Of a DNA stretch of 64,000 nucleotides, positions 48,230 to 60,635 are shown piece after piece. The notes below the pieces were generated by a model, which was not told the DNA's origin, made no database searches, and saw only the letters and a program-made list of their open reading frames with translations. This DNA comes from Cloeon dipterum (lineage: Eukaryota; Arthropoda; Insecta; Ephemeroptera; Baetidae). The stretch covers positions 16,182,001 through 16,246,000 of the forward strand of contig NC_088788.1 of the NCBI RefSeq assembly GCF_949628265.1. Reading direction: 5' to 3'. Numbering within the stretch: the first letter of the stretch is position 1; each line of letters opens with the position of its first letter. A program made the position numbers and the translations under genes.

Positions 48230-51200
48230 TTACTTCTTTTTTTCAACAGATTCAGCAGCAGTTTCCTTTTCATTTTTTTCACTTTCCTCATCGTCTTCGA
48301 TTTCCAAATAAGTATACCTGGCGGCTTGCACGGCGAAGATGGCCATGCTAAAAAACATGAGCCCAGCGAATAGCACGTATTCCCATAGCTAAATCGAATA
48401 TTATGATTGCTATTTTCTATTAAAATATTCAAATGTTTTTTACCATTTTCCTGAATATTTGAGCGCCGGCAAATCCGATGACAACAATGTTTCCGACCGC
48501 CACTGCGATCATCCAGCCAGACATGATCACAGTTTTCATGCTTTTTGGGGCCTAGCAGACAATTAATTTTTCAGTATGAATAATTTATATAATTTACCTG
48601 TGAGAATGCAAATCCAAGGCCAGTGATAGAGAACAACATCTCGCCAATCGCCATCATGAAGTATTGAGGAACCTGCCAGAACACGTTCACCGTGTTTTCA
48701 GGTGTCATCGTTTGAACAAAGAACTGAATAAAAATAATTCAATCGAAATGGTTGCTTTTAAAATAAATTTCCGTGTGAGAACCTTGCCGACTTCTTGATT
48801 TATAACTAGTGTGTAAACGCCACCTCCTCCAAAGAATGTTTGACCGATTTGAACCTGATTTATTTCCACCTGGTACCTGAGGTAATTATTAGCAACAAAA
48901 TGAAGTTTTAAAGACAGTCATGAATTACACACCCATCAGGATCGATTTCGATAAATTCAGATTCAGCAACGTCACCCAAAAATATGACGCTGTGAACGTG
49001 CTTTCCTCTTAAAGTCACGGTGACACTTGAATCCTCATTGGCGTTCATCACGATTCTGGCAAACATTTTAAGATTTATACTTAAATATTAATATATTTTA
49101 ACTTACCTAACTCTTGATGAGCCAATCCGTGATTTTTCAGAGCTGTCCAAAAACCTGTCAGATAATTTCAGTGCTTTTTTGGGACCGATACCGTCGTGAA
49201 AAGCGTAACTTTGGGCCTGCTTCTCAAACAAGGAAATCTCAAAATCGGTTTTGCTCGCTCCAATGCCGCACTCACTCGAAGGCGTTGCATTTAAAGTGAA
49301 GGTCCTCTCATTTTGCACCGAGATATACAGATTCTGCCAAGACTGCATGGGAGGAATATCAAAATCTCCGGTAAGATTTGAGGAAATGTTAATATTGCAG
49401 TCCAAAGTGCTGAGTAGTCGGAGTTGCGCCTCTCCTGGATTCGGAATTACAGCGTCCGTCGGATAAATCGCAACTTCCACTCCTGCCGACAGTAAAAAAG
49501 CTACTCCTGCCAAAATTCCTCCAACAACCATTTTCTTCAGAGGCGTTGGCCGAGCTCCTAATTTTTTCAGAATCGGAAAAATGGCCACTTCGAATAAAGG
49601 AGTCATGGTCATAATTAGCAGCGGACTCATAATCTGCATTTGCTCAGGCTGAACTCGCCAGCTACCAAAGTCGCACTGCATTCTCGTCGCTTGAAATGTC
49701 CAGCGGGAAAACTGCGAAATATAATATGTTACTTTTTCGAAATATTTAAATGAGAAGTGAACCTTTTGGTCAAACAGGGCCCAGAAAATTGGAACAGTTA
49801 GGAACATTTTCAAGACTTTCAAACCGAGTTTCGTGTCGGCGATCAATTTCGGATGAAATTTATCAGCAGCGTGGTCCAGCCAATGTTCCTTCGGTTCCTT
49901 CTTCTCTGTGTTTCTGTTCTTGATCCTCATTTTCACTCCATGCTAATTTGTTATTTTAATATAAGTAAAAAATCAGAATAATAAAGGAAAGCTCAGCCCA
50001 AAATCGGATTACCTCACCGCAATACATTTCGAAACTTGAACAACGACGTCGCCTTTTGGTGCATCACACTTATAAAACGATTTTCCGCCAATGAAAATCA
50101 CTGCGGAAAAGTAGAAACAAATTTTGATTATTTTTCTGACAGTCAAATTAGAGTTAGATCATTTATTTGTAGTTATTTTCCTTTTATTAAATCTTAAATA
50201 TTAAGAAATATTTAATTATTCTCAATGGGCAGCAGATTTACTTAGCAAATTTAATTAGGCAGCCGTAAAAAGAGCCCTCAGAAAAGTACATATGGCATTT
50301 CTATTTTACCTTTCGTGATAATAAAAGCGGAATTTCACTCATTTCATTATAAAAAAGTTGAAAGAGGAGGTTTTATTGAAGACATGGCAAAATTATTACT
50401 TTGTCAACTTATTCCCTTTGAGTTTAATCCATTTCTTTTAAGAGTACGCCGATTGAAAAATAATTTTTATGAAAAAAATAAACTCTTGGCAGTACCAAAC
50501 GAGAGCAGTATGAAAATAGAAGAGATGCCGAAGGACAAAGGATAGCAGCTGTCATTGCCCAGACAGTCTGTCGTCCTCAAAATTGGCGAAATGATGATGG
50601 CGATGAAGCTGGCCACGTTCACCGCAACGTACATGACGGAGAAAAACTTCTGCGGCTCGTCTCTCTGCTCTGGGAGCACGAATTGATCTCCGCCAAAAAC
50701 GTTAATGCACGGCGCCACGATTCCCTTGCCCGTGGCGGTCAAGAAGAGGCCGAGAAAGGTCAATATTCTAAAAATTTAATTAAATTTCAACGAGAAAATG
50801 CACTTAAAAATTCATATAAATATTTACGATGTGATTATAATGTCCGGAATAGAGCTCACGAGAACGGCACCAATGCCCAAACTGTAGAAGATGGACCCAA
50901 ATAAAATCGTTCTGAAATTAATTTTAATTTTTAGATCGTCATCTCATGACAATTTTTATGAACTTGTAATTTCCGAGCCAATTGTCAGCAATGATTCCAC
51001 CTAAAACTGGCGAGATGTATTGAATAACGGTGAATAAGTGGAACACCATGGTGGCGATGTATTCTTCGAGTCCGAGCCAATGCACCAGGTAAATAGAGAG
51101 TACAGCTTTTAAAATCAAAATCAATTAGAATATTATAATTATTAAAATTTTACTTCTCATTGTGTAGAAACTGAACCGTTGGGTTAATTCGAAGCCAGCA

Positions 51201-51307
51201 ATGAAAAAAATCGCTCGCGGGTACTTTGTTTTCTGCAAGTGCAAATTAATTTGGTACTTCGACTGAATTTTAAATATAACTTTTCCTCACACGGCTGCTT
51301 CTTCCAT
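48230..51307 (-). CDS. SLC15/PTR2-family oligopeptide transporter, paralog 2 (689 aa)
   Basis: Thirteen exons: 51293-51307, 51154-51232, 50964-51105, 50828-50911, 50496-50767, 50018-50100, 49763-49942, 49107-49711, 48933-49055, 48783-48876, 48598-48723, 48444-48551 and 48230-48388. They give 2,070 nt. Exon sizes match paralog 3 almost exactly. It has GGIIADNWLGNYK, FGGDQFVLPEQ, HWLDHAADKF, WTFQATRM, FGGGGVYTLV and PQYFMMAIGEMLFSITGLG. The first helix reads ELTQR (residues 20-24) with YTMRT in place of the usual YYGMR, and the expected Lys before PC.NVFGGDQF is Ala. The TM2 histidine and TM10 glutamate are kept. The very short exon 1 (MEEAA) uses a GTGTGA donor, the weakest part of the model; phase requires it. 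The C-terminal tail is highly charged (EDDEESEKNEKE). Expected to be a plasma-membrane peptide carrier with 12 helices. Confidence 0.92.
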
Positions 51308-52179
51308 TTTCCTCGGCAGATCCAGACAATGGGGTTTTTATTGTGAAATGTCCAGCTCGAATTCCATCAATATCGATTTGTGCAACCAGACTAATTATAG
51401 CTTGTCTGGTCTTGGGATTATCGAAATCTTTTATGCTGGTTCATTATCAACAGATTTATCAGAAACTTTAAGATAACCAAAGAAGTCAGCTGTGCAGCCT
51501 TTGATAAAGGTAGTAAAATGATTATAAAGTTCGAAGAAATTATTGAGAATACAACGGGAAAATTTTCATGTATCCCAAATCTCCACAATGGAAGTGACCT
51601 GATTGCTGCTTTCTTAAAATTAATTAACTGTTACATTTAAAGTGTAAATTTGTAAGTTTATAGTTTTTATATAGCCTTTGCGTTTCAAGCTTAATTTCTT
51701 GAGTGTAAAAACGATTTTGATGAAATCTTAATGGTGAAATAAAACTTTGGTGGCGAATTTAAAAAGGCATAAAATTTATTGAATGCGTATGAAAAAATAC
51801 ATTATAATCATTATACATCAGTATCAAATGAAATTCTTTTATTTTTCAACATTTAGTAAATTCAACGACATCATGTTTGTGTTTAAATAATTAATTAAAT
51901 TTAAACACTTTGTCGTTTACCCATACTCTGAAAATACTTCATTTAACAGCAGAGATCCAAACACATTTAAGTTTGAGGGGTGGTAATATCACATGCACCC
52001 TGGAGTTGTTGTAAATATCGTAAATATCAATGACGCTCAGCTACAAATTAATTTTTTAATGAACTTCAGTCCTGAATTTTAATTTAAATGGTATAAGTTT
52101 CCAGAAACGGTAAAATATTTAGCTTTTCAATTTTTCTTTTTTGATCAAAAATCAAATTTCAAAGTTTGCCTGATCGTGA
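51308..52179 (-). other. Intergenic DNA between SLC15 paralogs 2 and 3
   Basis: AT-rich. It holds the paralog-2 promoter and paralog-3 3' UTR by position. No motif, repeat or open frame worth calling is seen. Confidence 0.6.
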
Positions 52180-55100
52180 TTAATTCTTTTCTGGTAAAGA
52201 TTCGGGGGTAACGCTATCTTCTTCGTCCTTCTTTTCGTTTTCTTCATCCTCAGACGGAATTTCAACGTATGTATACCTCACAGCCTGTACAGCGAAGACA
52301 ACCATGCTCAAAAACATGAGCCCGGCGAAAAGCACGTATTCCCAAAGCTAAAACCAAAAATTAAAATGGTTAATTTTTTATTGAAATACACCAATTTTAC
52401 CATTTTTCTGAAGATTTGAGCGCCAGCAAATCCAATGACAACAATGTTTCCGACCGCAACCGCAATAAGCCAGCCAGACATGATCAACGTTTTCATACTT
52501 TTCGGGGCCTGAAATTTTTTAGCAATATTTCACTTTTTAGAAAGGCCGGTGGCTTGCTAATTGTTTTACCTGCGTGAATGCAAATCCAAGGCCAGTAATG
52601 GAGAACAACATTTCACCAATAGCCATCGTGAAGTATTGAGGCACTTGCCAAAACACGTTCACCATATTTGCTGGCGTAATCGTGATCACATTAAACTAAA
52701 AAAAAAGAATTAGTAGAGAGAATAAATAAAATTCCAGCTAGCAACCTTGCTAATTTTTCGATTTATTTGCAGAGTGTAAACTCCACCTCCGCCGAAGGAG
52801 GCTTTACCGATTGGAATTTGGTCCACTTCAATCTGGTATCTGTGGAAATTTTGATGAGACAAAATTTTTTAGTCTAGTTTTGTCACGTAAGTTGTTATCT
52901 TGAACGAGGCTTTTAAACTCTAAATCTTTTTATCTAATCTTTCGAATTGCATAATAATTTCAATTTGAAAATTTTGCTTAAAATATTTGAAAGGGTGCAC
53001 TTACTCAGCAGAGTCCATTTCGATAAAACCAGAGTCAGATATTTCGCCCACAAATATGATGCTGTGAACTTTTTTCCCTCTTAAAGTCACAGGGACGCCT
53101 GTAGTCACGTTGGAATTCAACACGATTCTTGTATTTGCCAAACAAAAGAATACGTTAAAACCGGTTAAAACAAATAAAACAATATGTACACATTCAGGAA
53201 AATTCATGGTATTACGAAATGACTATATTAATTTTATGTTTTTACAAGAAAATTTTCTTAATTTAATCATTTTCATATTACCTCACTCTCGATGAGCCAA
53301 TCCGCGATTTTTCAGTGCTGTCCGAATTTCTATTGGACAATTTAAGTGTTGTAGGAGCGATGCCATCGTGAAAAGTATAGCTTTGGGCCTGCTTCTCAAA
53401 CAAGGAAATTTCAAATTCAGTTTCGCTCGTTCCAATGCCGCACTCGTTTGCAGCCGTTGCTTTTAAATTGAATCTCCTCTCAGTTTGCACAGGTATATAC
53501 AAATTTTGCCACGACTGCAGGGGAGGAATTTGGAAATCCCCGGTCACATCAGAGGAAATGCCAATGTTGCAGTCCAGAGAGTTGAGCAGCCGCAGTTGCG
53601 CCTCTCCTTTGAACGGAGTCACAGCGTCCGTTGAATCAATGGCTAGTTCTACTCCGGCAGAGAGCAAAAATGCGACGCCGGCCAAAACTCCTCCCAGGAC
53701 CATTTTCTTCAGCGGCGTTTGCAGGATCTTCAGCTTTTTCAGCACTGGAAAAATGGCCACTTCAAACACGGGGGCCATGATCATGATCAGCAGAGGACTC
53801 AAGATCTGCATTTGGTCCGGCTGCACTTTCCAGCTGCCGAAGTCGCAAAGCATTCTCGTCGCTTGGAACGTCCATCGCGAACCCTGAAAGATTTAATGGA
53901 TTGGATATTTGGTGCATGAATTAATAATATTTGCTGGACCTTTTGATCGTAGAGGGCCCAGAAAAAGGGTACGGTGAGGAACATTTTCAACACTTTCAAA
54001 CCCAGTTTTGTGTCAGCAATCAATTTCGGATCGAATTTGTCCGCGGCGTGGTCCAGCCAATGCTCCTTCTTCTCACCCTTCCTGTTTTTGACCCTCATTT
54101 TAACCCCGTGCTAAAAATCTTTGAATTTGAAATAGCTAAAAAGAATAAATTTGAATTTTCTCACCGCAACACATTTTGAAACCTGGACAAAAATATCTCC
54201 ATGTGGTGCTTTAATCTTGTAAAACGGTTTTCCAGAGATGAAAATTACTGAAAATAAAAAAAAGAATCAGATAAAACGTTTATTTCAAAGAAATAAATGT
54301 TAATTAATTAATGAATAAACAGAGGTGTAAACTCTAGTGCATTCAAACAAAAAGTGAGGCAAATTTTTCTTGCCAAATACTAAACTTACTGACCGATTTT
54401 CTTTATTTCCCTCTGTTATAAAAAAAAATGTTTTGTATTTTTATCTGTTGTGTTCTGAATATGGGGAGGTATGGAGCTTAATTGCTCTGCTGATCCGCAA
54501 TAAAATCACTCTGAATCTAAATCTGTCAATGCCATCTGAATAAATAAAAAAATTCCCGCTCCAAAGAATGTAATAGCAGCTTCAGGAACGATTTAGATTG
54601 TTCTTAACGATTTTTTCAGGAGTCAAAGTCTAAAAATTGCGTAACTTCTGATTGTTTGGCGTTCAAAAGAAAATCAGATATGACGTTTAGAAAAAAGCCA
54701 ACCATTTAAAATTCAAACTCGTCTTTCTTTTAAAATAATCTGTTTTTTACCAAACGAAAGAAGAATGAAAACGGATGAGATGCCGAAAGACAGGGGGTAG
54801 CAGCTGTCGCTTCCAAGACATTCTGTCGTCCTCAAAATCGGCGAGATGATGGTAGCGACGAAGCTGGCGACGCACACGGCAACGTAGGTGACGGAGAAGA
54901 AGGTCTGCTGCTGATCTTTCTGTTCCGGAAACACGAATTGGTCTCCGCCAAAAACGTTGACGCACGGCGCCACAATGCCGTGGCCCAAGGCGGTCATGAA
55001 GAGGCCGAGGTACGTCAAAACCCTACAAAATAATTATTTATATCAATAGTATTCTAAATTAAATAGTACATTATTTATGAAAATTATTACGCTGTGATGA

Positions 55101-55598
55101 TGATATCCGGAATGGAGCTTATAAGAATTGTTATAATTCCCAAACTGTAGAACACTGAGCCGAATATAATTGTTCTGGAATTAAATTTTTTAATCAATCT
55201 ATTTTTAATAAATTAAAAATTCACACACTTATAATTTCCAAGCCAGTTGTCTGCAATTATTCCGCCTAAAATCGGAGTAATGTACTGCACAACGTTGAAC
55301 AAGTGGTAGACAACAGTGGCGACGTACTCCTGCAGATCGAGCCAATACACCAGGTAAATAGACAGAACAGCTATTTTGAAAAAAATTAGACGTTGAACTG
55401 AAAATTATATAATACATTACTTCTCATCGTGTAGAGACAGAATCGCTGACTCAACTCAAATCCTGCTATGAAAAACACCGCACGTGGGTATTTTGTTTTC
55501 TGCAAATTAACATTATATATTAAATAGCTAAAACAAAAGAAAAGTATTAAACATTGTCTTACTTGTTTTTCAGTTTTTTCTTCATTTGGTCCGTCCAT
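52180..55598 (-). CDS. SLC15/PTR2-family oligopeptide transporter, paralog 3 (695 aa)
   Basis: Thirteen exons: 55563-55598, 55421-55499, 55229-55370, 55091-55174, 54751-55022, 54165-54247, 53940-54110, 53282-53883, 53005-53127, 52746-52839, 52570-52695, 52401-52508 and 52180-52347. They give 2,088 nt. The start is MDGPNEEKTEKQ in exon 1. Family marks are GGIIADNWLGNYK, FGGDQFVFPEQ, EHWLDHAADKF, WALYDQKGSRWTFQ and PQYFTMAIGEMLFSITGLG. The first helix has ELSQR and YTMRT in place of ExxER and YYG, and the conserved Lys before PCVNVFGGDQF is Ala, as in the other two copies. Introns occur at the same positions and phases as in paralog 2, so the two probably arose by tandem duplication. The acidic tail ends SLPEKN. 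Function is assigned by family only; transport mechanism may differ from canonical PepT1. Confidence 0.92.
54441..54508 (+). repeat. Dispersed repeat family B, full-length copy
   Basis: Located in the long intron of SLC15 paralog 3 (54248-54750). It reads ATCTGTTGTGTTCTGAATAT, then GTATGGAGC, then CTCTGCTGATCCGCAATAAA. An inverted copy lies at 43.0 kb and a partial copy at 32.2 kb. Confidence 0.65.
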
Positions 55599-57001
55599 AT
55601 TTTCCTATTAAGTTGTTTGAATGTGCTCAACGCCAATCTTAATGTTGCTGTGAGAAAAATCACGCGCCAGGTGCGTTAATTAAACTAGTAACTTTGCAAA
55701 CAAGGCCACTAATTTTCCTTTCACGTGGCAAACGCGTGATTTTAATTTTAATAAAAGATCAATGAGTTGGGTTACTTAATTTGTAGTTTTTACCTTCAAC
55801 CTTTTGAATTTGCGCAATTGTCTTCGAGGCAATTCTTCTCGAATATTTTGTATCTGATATGTCCAATAGAAATTGCTGATAAAATTAATATCTTATGCAA
55901 ATAGAACAAAACAAGCAGACCTGCTTGAGACAACTCTATAATGATATTTTTACAAAACAAACAATAGGGAAGAATGGTTATAAATAACAATTAATATTTT
56001 AACTCTAAAAATGGATAAAGAAAAAAAGAAAGAATTACATACTTGTGTCAAATTAGTAGAGCCTGAGAATTATCCAAATCGAACGCCGCAACAATATAAT
56101 GGCTTGTTTGCCACAACTCCTGAATTTTGTCTGATGTCTGCTGAAGATCCAAACCATGCAGATTACAAGCGAAACGAGATATCGGCTTGTCTGAAAAATT
56201 GAACTCCTTTTATGCAGGTTTCTTTATCAACACGTATGCGAGAAACAAGATTGTGATGCACACTTAGAAAACGCGGACTTTGACAAAGGTAAATAGGACT
56301 CGGAATTTTTCAATCCAGGAAATAATCATGACTGTCCAGAGTTCACGAAAAATGTCAGCATGTTTTTTGGACGAGAAACGAAGCATTAATATATCTAGAA
56401 AAAAAAACTAATTTTAAAAAGCCACTGAAAATTTTGTAGATTTTTCTCAATTATCTTGAACGGATTTTGGTATTAATTATGAATTCGTGGCGCTACCGGC
56501 ACCTGCCCACCAAACGGATTTTTATTTGTTTGAATTTGAGAGTATCATAAATTTTTAAAGTAAAAGGTACGTGATTTAAGTCTTCTAAAGGCCATGCAGC
56601 AAGTACCGAATATATATAACAAAAAGAAATCGATAAAATGCGTATAATGGGATATCTCTGTGCTAGACGCTCTGCTAATATTGTTTATCAGTGATCAGCG
56701 AAGAGATAACAGAACTATTAACTACCGCAGCTAAAATATACGAAACCTATTCAAGACATCTCATTAATGTACAGAAGAACAATGATCCGAAAGTTATGTC
56801 ACAGGATGCTTTTAAGATCTAATTTATTGTTAAGGTCCGTTTTATTTTGAAAAAAGAAAACAGCATCAATTAAATGTCCGTTTGTAAATCAAGCTCATGA
56901 CATTTTCTTCTTTTAAAATAATGTTACAGTAATGGGAAATAAAAAAATTTGTTAGTGGTTTAAAGTTTAAAAAGCAACCAATTTTTGCTACGGTGTAGTA
57001 C
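55599..57001. other. Upstream flank of SLC15 paralog 3
   Basis: AT-rich and contains the paralog-3 promoter by position; no TATA box can be assigned. A 63-codon plus-strand frame at 56011-56202 is followed by further short frames and looks like chance or a decayed gene. The sequence CGGTGTAGTAC at 56991-57001 borders the composite transposon. Confidence 0.5.
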
Positions 57002-57010
57002 TAGTGCTTT

Positions 57011-57130
57011 GCGCGGGTCGCGGGTTTGAGGGTTGAACCCGCAAAACCCGCACCAAACCCGCGGGTGCGGGTCCAGATTTTGCAAATCCAATATGGCGGA
57101 TTGCGGGTGCGGGTTGGTGTTGTGCGGTTT
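57011..57130 (+). repeat. GC-rich terminal block, left copy
   Basis: Built of gcgggt-type units in both orientations and containing AAATCCAATATGGCGGATTG. It is nearly identical to 58613-58735. Confidence 0.85.
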
Positions 57131-57174
57131 GGTGCGGGTGCGGGTTGACTCGGCAAACCCGCAACTTTTATGTA

Positions 57175-57607
57175 ATTGACCAGTTGCATAAACCTTTAGT
57201 TATTGAACCCGCCAACAGATGGCGCAACCACAGACTTTTTTTAAAAAATTTTGTTTTAAGCGATTTTAAGACATTTTTGCTGCGATTTCAGACACAATCT
57301 AGCTATTTTGCTTTTTTAAATTATTTGCTTTTTTTTGACGTGCTGAAAACCAAAATCGGTTCAGCCATTCGCCGTAGAAACGTTGAAACATATTTTTTTA
57401 TTTCAAATAATAGTTTTTCACGATTCTACGGCGATTGGCTGAACCGATTTTGGTTTTCAGCACGTCAAAAAAAAGCAAATTAATTGAAGAATGCACGGTA
57501 GCTAGATTGAGTCTGAAATCGCAGTGGAAGTGCCTTAAAATCGAAAGTCTACGGTGGCGCCATCTATTAGTGGCTTCAAACACTTAGGGTTTATGCAACT
57601 GGTGAAT
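57175..57607. repeat. Nested hairpin repeat (arms of about 200 bp)
   Basis: The left arm starts ATTGACCAGTTGCATAAACC and includes ATGGCGC, GCGATTTCAGAC, AATCTAGCTA and GACGTGCTGAAAACCAAAAT. The right arm is the inverse, ending GGTTTATGCAACTGGTGAAT. A short loop near 57390 separates them. It is more AT-rich than the flanking gcgggt blocks, so it is probably a separate insertion. Confidence 0.75.
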
Positions 57608-57701
57608 TGAGCCAAATCTCTGAACTCAACAAATTGTTGTCCAGGGGTCGATGGATTTTGATGAATTTTTTTGCTTTAAATTTGCCCTAATTGAACTAAA
57701 A

Positions 57702-58609
57702 ATCAGTTGAGAAAACCCCGACTTTCCAATTTTTGCGGGTTTTGCGAGCGTTCAAAGATCAAAATCTGGGAATTTTGAGTATTTCATAACTTTGCTCATG
57801 GTGGTCCTAGAACAAAAATTAAAAACCCCGTAAACTCGTCTTAACAAGACAAACAACTTTTATCGTGACCTCAAAGTGGTAGGTCAAAGGTCAAGGTAAA
57901 AAAATTAATTTTTAGATTTTAAACTCAAATTTGAAAATGAATATATTGAAATTTTTTATGGTACGTATTTTTTGTAAATAGGACCACCACAATCCGAGAT
58001 TCGGGTGTACAAAGTTTTTTTTATTGAGACGGGTGCAATAAAATGCTTGATGAGCACCAAATCTCGAATTCTGCACTAAAAATCTTGTCGCAATTATAAA
58101 ACAAAATATAAAATCGAATTATACCCCTTTAGTGCACTTAGGGATGTCGAGAGGAGTCTAACGGTATGTGGTTTTTGAAATTCGGATGATTTGAAGTCTA
58201 CATTTTTTGGTCAATCACCGTTTTACCTACCTCGACAAACAAGGGTTTTAGAATTTTTCATTTTTAATTAAAAAAAATTAGGAACAACACCATTCCAAAT
58301 TTTAACGTTTTTAACTTAATTTATGTGTTCTACAAAACGGTTTTGAAAAAAATAAAAAATTTCAATATATTTATTTTCAAATTTAAGTTTTAATTCCAAA
58401 AATTAATTTTTGTGACCTTGGGCTTTGACCTACCACCTTGAGGTCAGTATAAAAGTTGTTTGCCTCGTTGAGACGAGTTTACGGGTTTTTTAATTTTTGT
58501 TCTAGGACCACCCTGAGCAAAGTTATAAAGTACTCAAAATTCCCAGATTTTGACCTTTAAACGCCCGCAAAACCCGCAAAAATTGGAAAGTCGGGGTTTT
58601 CTCAACTGT
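57702..58609. repeat. Nested foldback repeat (arms of about 280 bp)
   Basis: The left arm begins CAGTTGAGAAAACCCCGAC (57702). The right arm ends GTCGGGGTTTTCTCAACTG (58609). Mirrored blocks include GCTCATGGTGGTCCTAGAAC against GTTCTAGGACCACCCTGAGC, and a GGTCAAAGGTCAAGG block against its diverged inverse. The central part of about 350 bp is non-coding. Confidence 0.75.
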
Positions 58610-58612
58610 TTT

Positions 58613-58735
58613 GCGCGGGTCGCGGGTTTGAGGGTTGAACCCGCAAAACCCGCACCAAACCCGCGGGTGCGGGTCCAGATTTTGCAAATCCAATATGGCG
58701 GATTGCGGGTGCGGGTTGGCGTAGTGCGGTTTGGT
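58613..58735 (+). repeat. GC-rich terminal block, right copy
   Basis: Same orientation as the block at 57011-57130 and nearly identical to it. It is followed by more gcgggt-type units up to the right end at 58847, so 58613-58847 could itself be a complete short element of about 240 bp. Confidence 0.8.
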
Positions 58736-58847
58736 GCGGGTGCGGGTTCAAATTTTGAAAAAGATATGGGTGCGGTTTGGGTGCGGTACGAAATAAGCGG
58801 GTTTGGTGCGGGTTTGGGTTGAAAATTTGTACCCGCGCAAAGCACTA

Positions 58848-59409
58848 CGGTGTACTATTTGCATCTGAATCAGGTACAAATCTGGTGCAAATAGGGGCTG
58901 CAGGTCAACAGCAAACACTTAAAATTTAGCAATTTCTTAAAAGAATGCAATACATATGAATGAAAAATAGTGGGGGTTTCCTATTGCTAATTTCCGTTAC
59001 AACGCGGGAGTCCTATGATCAATTTTCCCACCTTTTTTTTTAACGTTCATCTGTGCTGAAAAATTGCTGAATGCCATCATTATCCCTGCTTTAAAAATTG
59101 GGAACAAGCTTAATATTTTTCACGTTACCGGTTTAATTTCTGAGACTGAGAGCATACAAAGTTTTCATGTGGATCAAGCGACGAGTGATGTTTCCTTATC
59201 GAAAATTAAGATTAAGGAGACAAATTTAGCTCGTAATTCGCACATCGAGGAATCAATAATTTAAATTATCGAATATTTTGCAAGATCTGAAATTTTCCAA
59301 CTAACTGTCGTCAGCAGTTAAAATTAAATTACATATTGCTGCCCTGTATCAATGGCTGAAAAAACATTTTCATACGTATAAAATATACGATTTGGAATGC
59401 TTTTGAGGT
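58848..59409. other. Intergenic DNA before the histone cluster
   Basis: AT-rich. Nothing is recognised apart from the 8-bp element flank at 58848-58855. The plus-strand frame 59064-59264 has no family signature. Confidence 0.6.
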
Positions 59410-59418
59410 TCTTACTTG
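59410..59418 (-). promoter_or_regulatory. Histone downstream element of H3 (CAAGTAAGA)
   Basis: On the minus strand CAAGTAAGA lies about 12 nt past the H3 stem-loop, the position and composition expected for the U7 snRNP binding element. Confidence 0.6.
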
Positions 59419-59430
59419 TAGCAAGTTTGT

Positions 59431-59446
59431 GGCCCTGAAAAGGGCC
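59431..59446 (-). terminator. H3 mRNA 3' histone stem-loop
   Basis: GGCCCTTTTCAGGGCC: a 6-bp stem with a 4-nt loop, bound by SLBP and directing 3' cleavage without polyadenylation. It lies just downstream of the H3 stop. Confidence 0.95.
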
Positions 59447-59471
59447 GATTTTTCACGAGCCTGCGAGTGTC

Positions 59472-60591
<1,120 letters not shown>

Positions 60592-60619
60592 GCTATATCA
60601 CCACGGCTTGGCAAAAATC

Positions 60620-60635
60620 GGCCCTTTTCAGGGCC
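60620..60635 (+). terminator. H4 mRNA 3' histone stem-loop
   Basis: GGCCCTTTTCAGGGCC, identical to the other three stem-loops, 28 nt after the H4 stop codon. Confidence 0.95.

Larger units (their letters stand above)
57002..58847. mobile_element. Composite non-autonomous element with hAT-like ends
   Basis: The left end is TAGTGCTTTGCGCGGGT and the right end is its exact reverse complement, ACCCGCGCAAAGCACTA. CGGTGTAC follows the right end (58848-58855). CGGTGTAGTAC precedes the left end, which is the same 8 bp with a 3-bp GTA repetition. An 8-bp duplication and TAGTG-type ends suit the hAT superfamily. No transposase is present. A GC-rich block of gcgggt-like units occurs in direct orientation near both ends (57011-57130 and 58613-58735). 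Two further inverted repeats are nested inside, so the unit is probably an element that received other insertions, or two related ends captured together. Confidence 0.65.

Noticed and set aside
57145-57583. Open frames of 61-112 codons on both strands
   Set aside because: They lie in the nested hairpin and its GC-rich flanks. They are by-products of the inverted repeat.
58534-58845. Pro/Arg-rich frames over 58.55-58.85 kb
   Set aside because: Generated by gcgggt-type repeat units at the transposon end; the same peptide appears at the left copy near 57.1 kb.
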